From contig JADJRO010000001.1 in the NCBI GenBank assembly GCA_016712145.1, positions 558,001 through 622,000 on the forward strand: DNA of 64,000 nt. The letters are read 5' to 3'. The notes beneath the pieces are model-generated. The model did not search any database and was not told the origin of the DNA. It saw only the letters and a list, made by a program, of their open reading frames with translations. Within the stretch, counting starts at the first letter, position 1. The number at the start of each line of letters is the position of its first letter. Positions 1 through 9,199 of the stretch are shown piece after piece. The position numbers and the translations under genes were made by a program. Source of the DNA: Saprospiraceae bacterium. GTDB taxonomy: Bacteria > Bacteroidota > Bacteroidia > Chitinophagales > Saprospiraceae.

Positions 1-1189
1 CAAACTGAAAACTGGTTAGATTATAGTCCTTTTCTGCAAAAAAACGATGTTCATAGGTTCCATCGGCCAGTCTGTTAGATTCTACTAAAAAATCCACTTG
101 AAGACTTGCTCGGATTTCCAGATTTTCATTTTGAAATAAATTGGCTCCTGAAACATCTCCATATTTACCAATTCCAAATTCATTGATCGCTGCTCCACTC
201 ACTAAATCATCCATTAAAACCCGATCCGTAATCGGACCCGATTTCGCTTTAGGATTATGAACGATTGTAAAGGTCTTATTTAGTTTTGAAAACCCTGAAG
301 TAACACCAAGAATTAGTTTTCTGATTTCTGAAACATCTGCAGCGGTAATGGTACTGGATCCATTAACGTCTGCAACCGCACGTTGCAGATTATTTAATTG
401 TTGCAATCCGAGAATGTGCCTTTGAATATGGACGATATCCGCAGTGGTTACACCATTGATTGGATCGTCCGACTGATTCATTTGAGGAATTACATAAAAC
501 CCATCTGTAATTGAGGGTAAAGCAAATTCACAATTGTATATCCCCGTTTTTACTTCATGGGCCGGATTTCCATTTAAAAGATCCACTAAATAATAGGTCT
601 CTGGCTGAATTGTGGTTACAGTTTTTACAGAAAAAGCCTTGGAACACCCGCCTCCACCTCCGGAATGGCTCACTCGAAGCCCTCTGGCAATTGCAGTATC
701 CAAAGGACTTTGGTCCCCAATAGAAACATTTACATTGTAATTAACTTCACCATCCGGTGAAATCACCACAAATGTTGGTGTTGCATAAAATGGTCCAAAA
801 GTTCCAGAAGTATAGGGTTCTCTGGCAGCTTGGGAGCCTCCATCGGTACCAATTCCTGGAAATGTGAGCCCTTTGCCATTTTGATAGCCTTTAATCAGGG
901 CGTTATTGTCACCTTTCATGGTGCTGATTTCAAAAAACTGAACTCTTCCATTCCCGGCACCCCATCTTACATAGGCAGATTGCACATACGGAGCAATTGC
1001 AGAGCAAGGAGGACAACCTACAAAGAAGAACTTTATTACAACAACTTTGTCCTTATTAAGATAATCTTCATATAATTTATGAACCTTATTGTTTTGATCG
1101 GTAACTACGAAATCAGGTGCTTTTTTTGCAGCTGCAAACAATGGAATTAAAACGAGAATTATAGCTTTAAACAGTAAATTCGCTCTCAT
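1..1189 (-). CDS. Secreted thioredoxin-like protein with dockerin-type repeats (partial, C-terminus beyond window)
   Basis: The frame is open from ATG at 1189 to the left edge (396 residues visible), so the gene continues outside. It starts with a signal-peptide-like stretch (MRANLLFKAIILVLIPLFA). A thioredoxin/redoxin-like domain follows, with the redox motif C59-P-P-C62 and an ATPTF loop near residues 136-140, the usual cis-proline position. A Gly-rich SGGGGGC linker then leads to two dockerin-type calcium-loop/helix repeats at about residues 241-290 (second one: ADVNGSSTITAADV, then RKLILG). Role inferred: an exported oxidoreductase; dockerin-like repeats in Bacteroidota secreted proteins usually occur without a cellulosome. 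A sorting tail cannot be judged because the end is missing. The start lies only 30 bp from the divergent lipB start, so the two promoters must overlap. Confident on domains, not on substrate. Confidence 0.82.
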   Translation of the reverse strand, partial: MRANLLFKAIILVLIPLFAAAKKAPDFVVTDQNNKVHKLYEDYLNKDKVVVIKFFFVGCPPCSAIAPYVQSAYVRWGAGNGRVQFFEISTMKGDNNALIKGYQNGKGLTFPGIGTDGGSQAAREPYTSGTFGPFYATPTFVVISPDGEVNYNVNVSIGDQSPLDTAIARGLRVSHSGGGGGCSKAFSVKTVTTIQPETYYLVDLLNGNPAHEVKTGIYNCEFALPSITDGFYVIPQMNQSDDPINGVTTADIVHIQRHILGLQQLNNLQRAVADVNGSSTITAADVSEIRKLILGVTSGFSKLNKTFTIVHNPKAKSGPITDRVLMDDLVSGAAINEFGIGKYGDVSGANLFQNENLEIRASLQVDFLVESNRLADGTYEHRFFAEKDYNLTSFQF

Positions 1190-1219
1190 AATAATAAATT
1201 TATTCAAAAATACTACCAC

Positions 1220-1942
1220 TTGCCTGATAATCAAAATATTTTAACAAATTTAAGCCACTCAATAAGAGTAATTGATTTAGGTCTTTCTGATTATGATTAC
1301 ACCTGGAAATATCAAACTGAACTTCATGAAAAACTAATATTTATTAAACGAAATCAGCCTGAGAACTTCCCGGGCCATAGTTTAGTGTTTTGCGAACATC
1401 CACATGTATTTACTCTAGGTAAATCTGGAGATGAATCCAATTTATTGCAAGCAGAACATGAAATGGACGCAATTCAGGCTAAATTTTATAGAATCAACAG
1501 AGGGGGAGATATCACCTACCACGGCCCAGGGCAATTAGTAGCCTATCCAATCCTAGATTTAGACTATTTATTTACGGATGTCCATAAATTTGTCAGATTA
1601 CTTGAACAAACGGTCATGGATGTTCTTTCTGAATTTGGTGTAAAATCCTGCCGCATTGAAGGACTAACGGGTGTTTGGATAGTAGAACCTGACAAAAAGC
1701 CCCGTAAAATTTGCGCAATAGGCGTTCATCTAAGCCGGTGGGTTAGTTTGCATGGACTTGCTTTTAATATCAATACAGACTTAAATTATTTTAATTACAT
1801 AATACCTTGTGGCATTGATCCACAACAAAAAGAAGTTACTTCTTTATCACGTGAATTAGGACGCATTGTCCCACTTGAAGAAGTAAAAGTCATATTTATC
1901 CATTACTTTGTCAAGCATTTTAATCTTAATATTATTTCATGA
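1220..1942 (+). CDS. lipB: Lipoyl(octanoyl) transferase LipB
   Basis: Transfers octanoyl from octanoyl-ACP to lipoyl domains of 2-oxoacid dehydrogenases in the cytoplasm; LipA then completes lipoate. The family signature RGGDITYHGPGQ lies at residues 94-105, the catalytic lysine is K163 (RKICAIG) and the acyl-binding cysteine is C197 (IIPCGI). Length of 240 aa is normal. The only suitable start is a TTG at 1220, since no ATG occurs before the conserved VIDLG strand. The stop overlaps the next gene by ATGA, so the two are probably co-translated. A pyruvate dehydrogenase E1 beta gene, a downstream beneficiary of this pathway, lies at 10.6 kb. Confidence 0.95.
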   Translation: MPDNQNILTNLSHSIRVIDLGLSDYDYTWKYQTELHEKLIFIKRNQPENFPGHSLVFCEHPHVFTLGKSGDESNLLQAEHEMDAIQAKFYRINRGGDITYHGPGQLVAYPILDLDYLFTDVHKFVRLLEQTVMDVLSEFGVKSCRIEGLTGVWIVEPDKKPRKICAIGVHLSRWVSLHGLAFNINTDLNYFNYIIPCGIDPQQKEVTSLSRELGRIVPLEEVKVIFIHYFVKHFNLNIIS

Positions 1943-2460
1943 TAGAACAAACTAAAACAGTAAAAGAATCTCTTACAGAAATGAACGAATTGGTTTTACC
2001 CAACGATACCAATGTGCTGGGTAATTTGATGGGGGGAAATTTAATGAGATGGATGGATATAGCATCCGCTATTTGTGCAGCAAAACACTGTGAAGCCCAT
2101 GTTGTTACCGTTTCAGTAGATCATTTGACCTTTCAGGAACCTATAAAATTAGGGGATGTTGTGAATATAAAAGCAAGCGTCACCCGGGCATTTAATACAT
2201 CGGTTGAAGTTTTTCTTGAGGTGTTTACAAGAGGTGTTTTGCAAAATCATGCCCATAAATCCAATCAGGCTTTTTTTACCTTTGTCGCATTGGATGAACG
2301 GACCATGAAACCAAAATCTATTCCAACAGTTATTCCAGAAACTGAATTCGAAAAAAAATTATATGAGGAAGCTGGCATACGCAGGGAATTTAGATTGGTC
2401 GTAAGTAGTCGACTTAAACCTTCTGAAGCAACTCAATCTAAAGATTTTTTAAATCAGTAA
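1939..2460 (+). CDS. Acyl-CoA thioesterase, hotdog fold (YciA/BACH type)
   Basis: Hydrolyses acyl-CoA to fatty acid and CoA. The hotdog active-site loop is seen as NVLGNLMGGNLMRWMD, followed by VTVSVDHLTFQEPIKLGDVV, which matches the acyl-CoA hydrolase family (cytosolic thioesterase/YciA/BACH). At 173 aa it is the normal size for a single-hotdog protein with a short C-terminal tail. It overlaps lipB by 4 bp (ATGA). Substrate chain length cannot be read from the sequence. The link to lipB suggests acyl-pool management, which is inference only. Confidence 0.9.
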   Translation: MIEQTKTVKESLTEMNELVLPNDTNVLGNLMGGNLMRWMDIASAICAAKHCEAHVVTVSVDHLTFQEPIKLGDVVNIKASVTRAFNTSVEVFLEVFTRGVLQNHAHKSNQAFFTFVALDERTMKPKSIPTVIPETEFEKKLYEEAGIRREFRLVVSSRLKPSEATQSKDFLNQ

Positions 2461-2469
2461 ATACTACAA

Positions 2470-5030
2470 ATGCGCCTTTATATAATTATTATTTTAGGGT
2501 TTGTATTTTTATTTAATTCCTGTATTAAAAAGACAACAAATGAAATTAATACGCAACTTGTTGAAACCATTCCACCAGATGATCTTTACTTTCTAGATAA
2601 AGTTGGTGAATCCACTCCAGCGTTTTTAGCTGCAAGGGAACAAGAAATTGAATTTCTTAAAAATTCAATTCATCTTAACAGGTCTGCACCAATTCTAATT
2701 CCCGGAAATTGGACCACGCAAGGTCCTGGCAATTTAGGAGGTCGAATCAACACGATTGCAATTAATCCACAAAATGAAAATATTATTTTTGTAGGCTTTT
2801 CTCACGGCGGTGCTTACAGATCTATCGATGGTGGAAAAAATTGGACTCCAATTTTTGATCAAGAAACAAACTTATATATTGGCAGTATAGAAATAGATCC
2901 TGTAAATCCAAGCAACATATATATTGGAACAGGGGATCCGAATGGGGGATTTTATTGCGGACAAGGAAATGGAATTTATAAAAGCATTGATAATGGTAAA
3001 ACCTGGACACATCTTGGTTTGAGCGAAACTAGAATTATATCAAAAGTTATTGTTGACTATAAAAATCCTCAAACGATTTTTGCTGCATCACTAGGATACA
3101 GCTATCAAAAAAATGAACATCGAGGTATTTATAAATCTTCAGACGGTGGTCAAAATTGGAATAAAGTACTTTATACAAATGATTCTAGCGGCATCACTGA
3201 TTTGGTGATGCATCCCAAAGATCCTCAAACCTTGTTTGCTGTTAGTTGGAATAAATTGGGTTTAAATAATAGAGGCGTTGTTTCTGGACCAGATGGTCAA
3301 ATTTTCAAATCTATTAATGGTGGCCAATCATGGAAAAAACTAACTTCCGGTTTACCCTCCGATAGTTTAAATGGTCGAATCGCTCTTGCAATTTCGAAAA
3401 GCAACCCATCCATAGTATATGCTCGCTACATTAGAACTTACCGATGTGATAACTCTGTCAGCAATAATCTTTATGCTATATATAAATCAACAGATACGGG
3501 TGAAAATTGGACTGAACTCCCATCATTAGCGCCATCTTCAGGACTTGAGTGCGGGGACACAGGAGGTTTTGGATGGTATTTTCAAAACATTGCTATAGCA
3601 CCTGATGATCCAAATGAACTTTATATTATGGCCATTGAATTATTTTATTCTGACGATGGTGGAATTAATTGGATTATTCCCACACCAAGAAATGGTCCCG
3701 TTGATGTACATGCTGACAAACATGCTATGGCTTTTTATAAAAATGGAGATTATTTATTGGGAACGGATGGTGGTTTGTATAAATACATTAAATCAACAAA
3801 TACCTGGATAGATCTAGAGGATATACCTACAAATCAAATCTATAGAGTTGGCTATAATTTACATGAGCAAGACTTATATTATGGCGGATTGCAAGACAAT
3901 GGCACCACATCAGGAAATAAATTTATTCTAAGCAATTGGGACAGGATTTATGGGGAGATGGATTTCAAATGGCATTTAACCAAAAAGATCCAACTATATT
4001 TTATGCTGAATATCAAAATGGTGCGTTGCAACAATATTATCATGGTAATTGGAGAGGTTTTACAAGAGGCTTAGGCGGCAATAAAAATTGGGATTTTCCA
4101 TACATGATGAGTCGATTTAATTCACAAAAACTCATTGCCGGTTCAAGTCAAATTTATGTAAACCCTATAGATACCATTGCTGCATGGACAGCAATCAGTC
4201 CAAATTTAGTATCAGTTGCACGGTATCCATCGAGATCCAATCCCAGTATTACCACCTTAGACCAATCACCCATTGATAGCAATGTAATAATTGCAGGCAC
4301 TGTCAACGGCAACGTATGGATGACAAAACAATTTGACATGGGATGGACGAATGTATCAAACAATTTACCTGCTGCTTATATTACTTCTGTAAAATCATCC
4401 TATCTAAATACAAATACATTTTATACAAGTTTGAGTGGACACCGGGGTAATAATTTCAATGCATATGTTTATAAATCTACAAACAGTGGTTTGAGTTGGA
4501 GTAGCATTCAAGGTGATTTACCAAATTTGCCTGTATATGATCTTCTGGTCTATCCTGGCAAAAAGGATTCAATTCTTTTTGTTGGGAATCACATTGGAGT
4601 CTATGCAAGTGTGGATGCTGGTAATTCCTGGTTGCGGGTAGGGGACAACATGCCTTATATTGAAGTCTTTGATTTAGAAATTAACGAGTCGGAGAACACT
4701 TTAATAGCTGGTACATTTGGTAAATCAATCATGAGTTTTCCATTAGAAACTATTTTAAAGACCCTTGTAAAAACGCAGGATAATATACCTGCTTTATCTA
4801 TTTCAATAAAGCCAAATCCCGCTAGCAATAAAATAACAATTTCAAATACCAACTTACTCACCGCTTTACAAATTCAGATTTGCAACCAATTGGGGCAATC
4901 CGTTTGGGTTGGTATAAAATCTGATCTTGGTGATTTGACAATTGATATTTCTTCATTTAATAAAGGGATTTACTTTATCAGTTACCGTGGCAATAAACAG
5001 GTGGGCAGTTCAAGTTTTGTCAAAATTTAA
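2470..5030 (+). CDS. Exported Asp-box (BNR/sortilin-like) beta-propeller protein with T9SS type A tail; one frameshift
   Basis: Two overlapping reading frames (2470-4074 and 3936-5030) make one protein of about 850 aa. The first frame reads DRIY-GE and the second GDGFQMAF; adding one G to the GGGG run at 3952-3955 restores continuity. The N-terminus has a hydrophobic segment ending FLFNSC18, a plausible lipobox. At least eight Asp-box repeats follow, of the form S-x-D-x-G-x-x-W (SIDGGKNW, SSDGGQNW, SINGGQSW, STDTGENW, SDDGGINW, STNSGLSW and others), typical of sialidase/sortilin-like propellers. The last ~80 residues (SIKPNPASNKITI to GSSSFVKI) are a T9SS type A sorting domain. Likely a cell-surface protein or hydrolase; no catalytic site can be named. 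It sits 9 bp after the thioesterase gene. Confidence 0.85.
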
Positions 5031-5036
5031 ATCCCA

Positions 5037-5426
5037 ATGAAGTTTCAGGATTTCAAATTTCACACTGTAGATGAAATGATTGAAACCTTGCCCGTTGAAC
5101 AAAAGGAAATAACGCAATTAATTCGTTCTATTTTTCTGGATTCAGGTTTTGGCTTAAATGAAAAGCTATCGTATAATGTTCCATTTTATTCTCACCGAAA
5201 ATCAATTGGTTTTATTTGGCCGGGAGCTATTCCATGGGGTAAAAAACAAAAGGAAGGTGTTGAGCTAGGATTTTCAAAAGCCTATCTATTTCCACCAAAT
5301 AATTATATCCAACTTTCAAACAGAAAACAAGTTGGAATTCGAACGATTTATAAAATTGAAGACATTGATCAAATCATGATTAGGCAATTGCTAGAATATG
5401 CATTTGAAATCGATGGTTTGTTATAG
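5037..5426 (+). CDS. DUF1801 (YdhG-like) family protein
   Basis: A 129-aa cytoplasmic protein that starts 6 bp after the propeller gene. The pattern EKLSYNVPFYSHRKSIGFIWP, followed by GVELGFSKAYLF and a C-terminal IRTIYKIEDID segment, matches the DUF1801/YdhG fold, a small domain of unknown biochemical function. Length and composition are ordinary. No signal peptide or membrane segment. It converges with the short-chain dehydrogenase gene on the other strand, with 13 bp between them. Confidence 0.75.
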   Translation: MKFQDFKFHTVDEMIETLPVEQKEITQLIRSIFLDSGFGLNEKLSYNVPFYSHRKSIGFIWPGAIPWGKKQKEGVELGFSKAYLFPPNNYIQLSNRKQVGIRTIYKIEDIDQIMIRQLLEYAFEIDGLL

Positions 5427-5439
5427 TGTATCTAAGTTT

Positions 5440-6216
5440 CTAAACATCAAATGTTCTGCCACTGCGATTTATTAATGTAGAAGAAGCTTGTTGAGTTCCC
5501 ATCATAAGGACATCCTGAATATTGACATGTGCCGGTCTGCTTGCTATAAAATAAATTGCTTCTGCAACATCTACAGCCTTTAACGGATTGAAATCATTGT
5601 AAATCTTGGATTGTTCAGTATCGCCATCAAAACGGTTTAAAGCAAACTCAGTATCTTCAACATGTCCAGGTGCAACTTGACTCACACGAATGCCAAAAGA
5701 AACTAAATCTTGCCTGATGGCTTTTGTCAATGCATCAACAGCAAATTTACTTGCACAATAAACATTGCCTTTGGGATAGACTTCTTTCCCAGCAGTTGAG
5801 CAAATATTTATTATATGTCCTGATTTGCGATTCACCATTTCACCGGTTACCAATTTAGTAATATACAACAAACCTTTAATATTTGTATCCAGCATGGTCT
5901 CCCAATCCTCAAGCTTTCCTTCATGTATGTAATCTAAACCTTTGGCTAACCCTGCATTATTAATCAACACATCTACTGGATCCATTTCTTTAGGCAAGGA
6001 GTTTAATGCTTGTTCGCATTCAGTAAACGACCTGATATCAAATGAAAGTAAATGGATTTCTAAAGCATTGTCAGTTAATAAGGCTGTCTTTAAAGCTTTG
6101 AGACGTTCAATTCTACGTCCACAAAGTATGAGATTTTGAACGCCAGCTTTCGCAAATACCTGCGCACAAGCTTTACCTATACCAGAACTGGCTCCTGTAA
6201 TTAATACGGTCTTCAT
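5440..6216 (-). CDS. Short-chain dehydrogenase/reductase (YdfG-like)
   Basis: NAD(P)-dependent oxidoreductase of the classical SDR family, 258 aa. Cofactor motif TGASSGIG at residues 7-14, structural NNAG at 86-89, and the catalytic set S140, Y153 and K157 (YCASK) are all present. The CGRR segment after beta-2 (residues 32-35) favours NADPH. Overall layout is closest to the YdfG group acting on 3-hydroxy acids such as serine or 3-hydroxypropionate, but the substrate is inference. Its start overlaps the end of the upstream TlpA-like gene by 4 bp, so it belongs to that minus-strand transcript. Confidence 0.9.
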   Translation of the reverse strand: MKTVLITGASSGIGKACAQVFAKAGVQNLILCGRRIERLKALKTALLTDNALEIHLLSFDIRSFTECEQALNSLPKEMDPVDVLINNAGLAKGLDYIHEGKLEDWETMLDTNIKGLLYITKLVTGEMVNRKSGHIINICSTAGKEVYPKGNVYCASKFAVDALTKAIRQDLVSFGIRVSQVAPGHVEDTEFALNRFDGDTEQSKIYNDFNPLKAVDVAEAIYFIASRPAHVNIQDVLMMGTQQASSTLINRSGRTFDV

Positions 6217-7535
6217 TTTTGATTAAGTAAAAATTCGATGGTTTCATGAAATTCCTTTTTATAATTTTCAAATTGAGATGTGGCTGGGCCATCAAACCCC
6301 GTATGAATCTTATAAATAAAATTCCGTTTGTCGATAAATAAGGTTGTTGGAAACGCAAAAATCCCATTCAAATTACCCAATACATTGGCAGCGGTATCTC
6401 TATTTGCAATTCCACCATAGGCAATAGGATATTTTAGTTTCAAACTTTTTCTGTAAGAAGCGATCCGATTCATAACTTTCTGCGGATCTCCTTTTCTCTC
6501 AAAAGCCAATCCTACAATTACCAATTTTTCATTTGGAAAGTCGCTTATGTATTTATTTATAAATTCAGATTCGTCTCTGCAATTTGGACACCAGGATCCT
6601 AATATCTGAACTACTTTTACTTTATCTTTGAACGCTTCATCTTCAAAATTTACCCATTGTGAATCTGGAGTCATAAATTTAAATTTAAACTCTGTTTCAG
6701 GTGTTTTTGTAAAACTGATTGAATCGGCACTTCGTAACCTGGGTGATGTCGTTTTGTGCGCGACCCAATTTGCATAATAATGTTTTCCTGAATAGAATTT
6801 ACCTATTAAGCTATCACCTCCAAATGTTGCATTAAATAAAAAAGCATGTGACCCATCAAAACAAGATAACAGCAATTTTGTAGAATCCATTTCACCTTGT
6901 AAAAATCGAAAATCACCGGTTTCGGTTCTAAAAGTTCCCTTAACCTTAGTTCCAAGCTGCTCAAATTCTCCAATTGCTGCAAATGAATCGCCCGTTGTAT
7001 CAGTAAACATGACTTGGTAAGTTCCACTTAGATTAATTGAAACGGGCTTTGGAAGTTTTTTAAAACGGTGCACTTGACCATAATGTGCTTCAAAGGGCAT
7101 AAAATAATTAGGCTTGTCAAGTACAACAAAATATCCACGTAATTTATCTTCTTGAAAAACCCCTTTTAGTCATGCATCATATGGAGCCAGATTGATACGA
7201 AATGTATCATCTCCAGTTTTGGGATCTCTGCCAATTTCAATTTGATTAAATATTATTTTCTCATCTGCATTCATTACAATCATTTGCAATTGATGCAATG
7301 AATCCTCCTTGATTTCAAAATTAAATGGAATAAATAAAGACTTTTCTTCATACGCTACATCTCTGGAAATAACTTCCTTCCTTCCTTCTGTTACAATTAC
7401 ATTGCTGTATTCATTTATATAAATTAAACCCCTCCAATTCCCTGGTGGCAAGCTTGTATGTTGATTTGGAATTGCAATACAAGAAGAAATTAAAATGCAT
7501 ATGCCCAAGCAGTAAACGCAATTTAAAGAATTCAT
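6213..7535 (-). pseudogene. TlpA-family thiol-disulfide reductase interrupted by an in-frame TGA
   Basis: One 440-codon frame from ATG at 7535 to 6213 is broken only by TGA at 7170-7172; the two open parts (7170-7535 and from about 7100 to 6213) are in the same phase. The first part has a signal peptide with lipobox-like ISSC and a typical DUF4369/TlpA N-terminal beta domain. It ends RINLAPYDA and resumes LKGVFQEDKLRGYFVV, which reads as one uninterrupted strand. The C-terminal thioredoxin domain has GSWCPNC and the later FPTTLF cis-proline loop. Periplasmic disulfide reduction is the family role. The TGA may be a point mutation or consensus error; without readthrough the C-terminal half would need a fresh start (ATG at 7100) and would lack export. 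Start at 7535 overlaps the upstream gene by 4 bp. Confidence 0.8.
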
Positions 7536-8071
7536 TCTTTGTCTCCTTTTTCACCTACAAACTGATGTTCTTTGTGTCTGAATAAAACATTAAAGGTTGT
7601 AAGGCTTCCGTAGATTCTGGTAATATATTGTTGAAGATTAACTTTTTCTTCATCGGTGAGCAAACTGCTATTAATTCGTTGTTCCATAACCCTTAAGCGG
7701 TCTCTGAGCATAACGATTTTATGAAAAAACTGATCAATAGGAATTTCTTTCTCTTTTAATCCAACTTCTCCCGGTTTTAATATCATTAAACCCCCTTTCC
7801 ATTTATCTCCAAGCGGTGTGATTTCAGAAACATCTGACCAAGCGCGAAGGATTCTGGATAATGATTTTTCTGCTTCAGTAAAAGTAATTGCTTCAGTCGG
7901 CTCTATGCGATCAATAATTTCCCATTGATTATAATCTTTTCCAACTAATTTAATTCCAAATTGCATAAAACAAACCTGGTAAGCTGCAACATCAATGGTT
8001 ATTACAACGCCATCTCCAAATGCCGGATGCTTAACACGAGAACCAACACCTAAAATCGAATCTAAACTCAT
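7532..8071 (-). CDS. Conserved protein with N-terminal Tudor/SH3-like barrel
   Basis: A 179-aa protein. An upstream in-frame ATG exists at 8137, but the segment before ATG 8071 reads as untranslated AT-rich DNA, and the folded part begins MSLDSILGVGSRVKHPAFGDGVV. That GSRVxHPxFGxG pattern resembles the small SH3/Tudor-like barrel found at the C-terminus of UvrD/PcrA helicases and in CarD-like proteins. The remainder is alpha-helical (PIDQFFHKIVMLRDRLRVME) and ends with charged residues. Function unknown; nucleic acid or RNA polymerase contact is only a guess from the barrel. It overlaps the TlpA-like gene by ATGA and is the first gene of the three-gene minus-strand run 8071-5440. Confidence 0.7.
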   Translation of the reverse strand: MSLDSILGVGSRVKHPAFGDGVVITIDVAAYQVCFMQFGIKLVGKDYNQWEIIDRIEPTEAITFTEAEKSLSRILRAWSDVSEITPLGDKWKGGLMILKPGEVGLKEKEIPIDQFFHKIVMLRDRLRVMEQRINSSLLTDEEKVNLQQYITRIYGSLTTFNVLFRHKEHQFVGEKGDKE

Positions 8072-8193
8072 AAGGTATATTTTGTACAAAACTATTAATA
8101 ACAAAGCGAATTTCATAAAATTCGTTTTGCATCGCATGATAGAATCGTTTGCCTCACGATGTGTTCAAAATAAATATAAAAAAATACGAACTA

Positions 8194-8871
8194 TTACAAT
8201 TTAATCGCCCGGCTTATTTCCCGCTTTCCTGGAGGCCCGGGAAGTGATTCAAGCTTAAATCCAATTTGCTTTAGCAATCGTTTAACTGAGCCTTTTGCGC
8301 AGTAGGTACAAAATATACCACCTTGTTTCATCATGCTATAAACCTTTTGCAGTGAATGGAAATCCCATAATTCTGGCTGTACTTCAGGGCCAAAAGCATC
8401 GAAAAACACTAAATCGTATTCAATAGGTTCATTAGGAACATAAGCAGTCCAATCTGATTTAATTTTATTTAAACGAAAGCCTTGACTTAATTGTATGGGT
8501 TTGTTCCATTCATGTTGATGAATCAAAAAAAAGAAATCTGAAAACGGAAGGAGCAATGGATGTTTTGGATAATCCAATAGGGAAACCAAGTCATTTTCCA
8601 AAATGTGGGAATCAATTGCAGTATACTCTATAGAAATGTCATGTTTGAGGCCATAAATAAAACTTAAGAAAGTATTTAATCCGGTGCCAAAACCGAACTC
8701 AAATATTCGAACCGGTTCCAAAGAATTTTGAAACTGGCTTAATCCTGAATTAATATAAACGTGATTGCTTTCGGTAAGTGCCCCATGAACAGAATGGAAA
8801 CTGGCATTCCAGAAGGAGTCTAAAACAGATGAACTGCCATCGTTTGTTTGAATTACACTTCGTTCTCCCAT
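8194..8871 (-). CDS. mnmD: tRNA 5-aminomethyl-2-thiouridine methyltransferase, MnmD type
   Basis: The SAM-dependent half of the MnmC reaction as a free-standing 225-aa protein. It methylates aminomethyl-U34 of certain tRNAs to the mnm5 form. Landmarks are an N-terminal SVIQTNDGSSSVLDSFWNA-like segment, FHSVHGALTESNHVYI, the SAM site EFGFGTGLNTF, and DLVFFDAFGPEVQPELW followed by GTYCAKG-type residues (FCTYCAKGSVKR). The oxidase domain of fused MnmC is absent, as is usual in Bacteroidota. The start is only a few bases after the terminator hairpin of the upstream lipoprotein gene. Confidence 0.88.
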   Translation of the reverse strand: MGERSVIQTNDGSSSVLDSFWNASFHSVHGALTESNHVYINSGLSQFQNSLEPVRIFEFGFGTGLNTFLSFIYGLKHDISIEYTAIDSHILENDLVSLLDYPKHPLLLPFSDFFFLIHQHEWNKPIQLSQGFRLNKIKSDWTAYVPNEPIEYDLVFFDAFGPEVQPELWDFHSLQKVYSMMKQGGIFCTYCAKGSVKRLLKQIGFKLESLPGPPGKREISRAIKL

Positions 8872-8875
8872 TTTA

Positions 8876-8907
8876 ATAAAAAAACCAGCCTTAAACTAAG
8901 ACTGGTT
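8876..8907 (-). terminator. Intrinsic terminator after the small lipoprotein gene
   Basis: On the minus strand a hairpin with arms 8907-8898 and 8892-8883 (10 bp with one C-A mismatch, 5-nt loop) is followed by a run of seven T residues. It lies 22 bp past the 55-aa lipoprotein stop and directly before the mnmD start at 8871. Confidence 0.75.
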
Positions 8908-8929
8908 CTTGTATTTTTCTACCTACTAC

Positions 8930-9097
8930 TTAGAAAAATGCAACAACAAACTCTACTACGCCGGCCAATAGATTGATACCGGTTTTTAAAACGGAAAAGT
9001 CATATGGGCATCCATAACCTCTATTACATGAAGTCAGGGAGAGCATAGCTAATCCGGCTAAGCACAGAATGATGTTTGATTTTTTTTGAATTTTCAT
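8930..9097 (-). CDS. Small lipoprotein, 55 aa
   Basis: A 55-codon gene. The product begins MKIQKKSNIILCLAGLAM and has a clear lipobox LTSC, so the mature lipid-anchored peptide would be about 32 residues. It contains a second cysteine in GYGCPYDF and a hydrophobic tail (INLLAGVVEFVVAFF). An intrinsic terminator follows immediately, which supports a real monocistronic gene. Function unknown. The hydrophobic C-terminus could lie in or on the membrane. Confidence 0.65.
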   Translation of the reverse strand: MKIQKKSNIILCLAGLAMLSLTSCNRGYGCPYDFSVLKTGINLLAGVVEFVVAFF

Positions 9098-9199
9098 GTT
9101 AACCAGTTTAGAAATGATGGAATACTTCCAAAACGGATAGCAAAGATAGAATATTTTACAAAATTAAATTATGTTTACATCATATTATAATTTTCTTTA

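Noticed and set aside
4154..4861. Minus-strand frames within the propeller gene and similar long antisense frames in nrdA, gyrA and the adhesins
   Set aside because: They mirror conserved genes on the plus strand and carry no independent features.
7170..7172. Selenocysteine or genetic-code reassignment at the in-frame TGA codons
   Set aside because: TGA ends several intact genes here with ATGA overlaps (lipB/thioesterase, TlpA-like/SDR), no redox-active position is expected at these codons, and no selenocysteine-insertion hairpin is evident.
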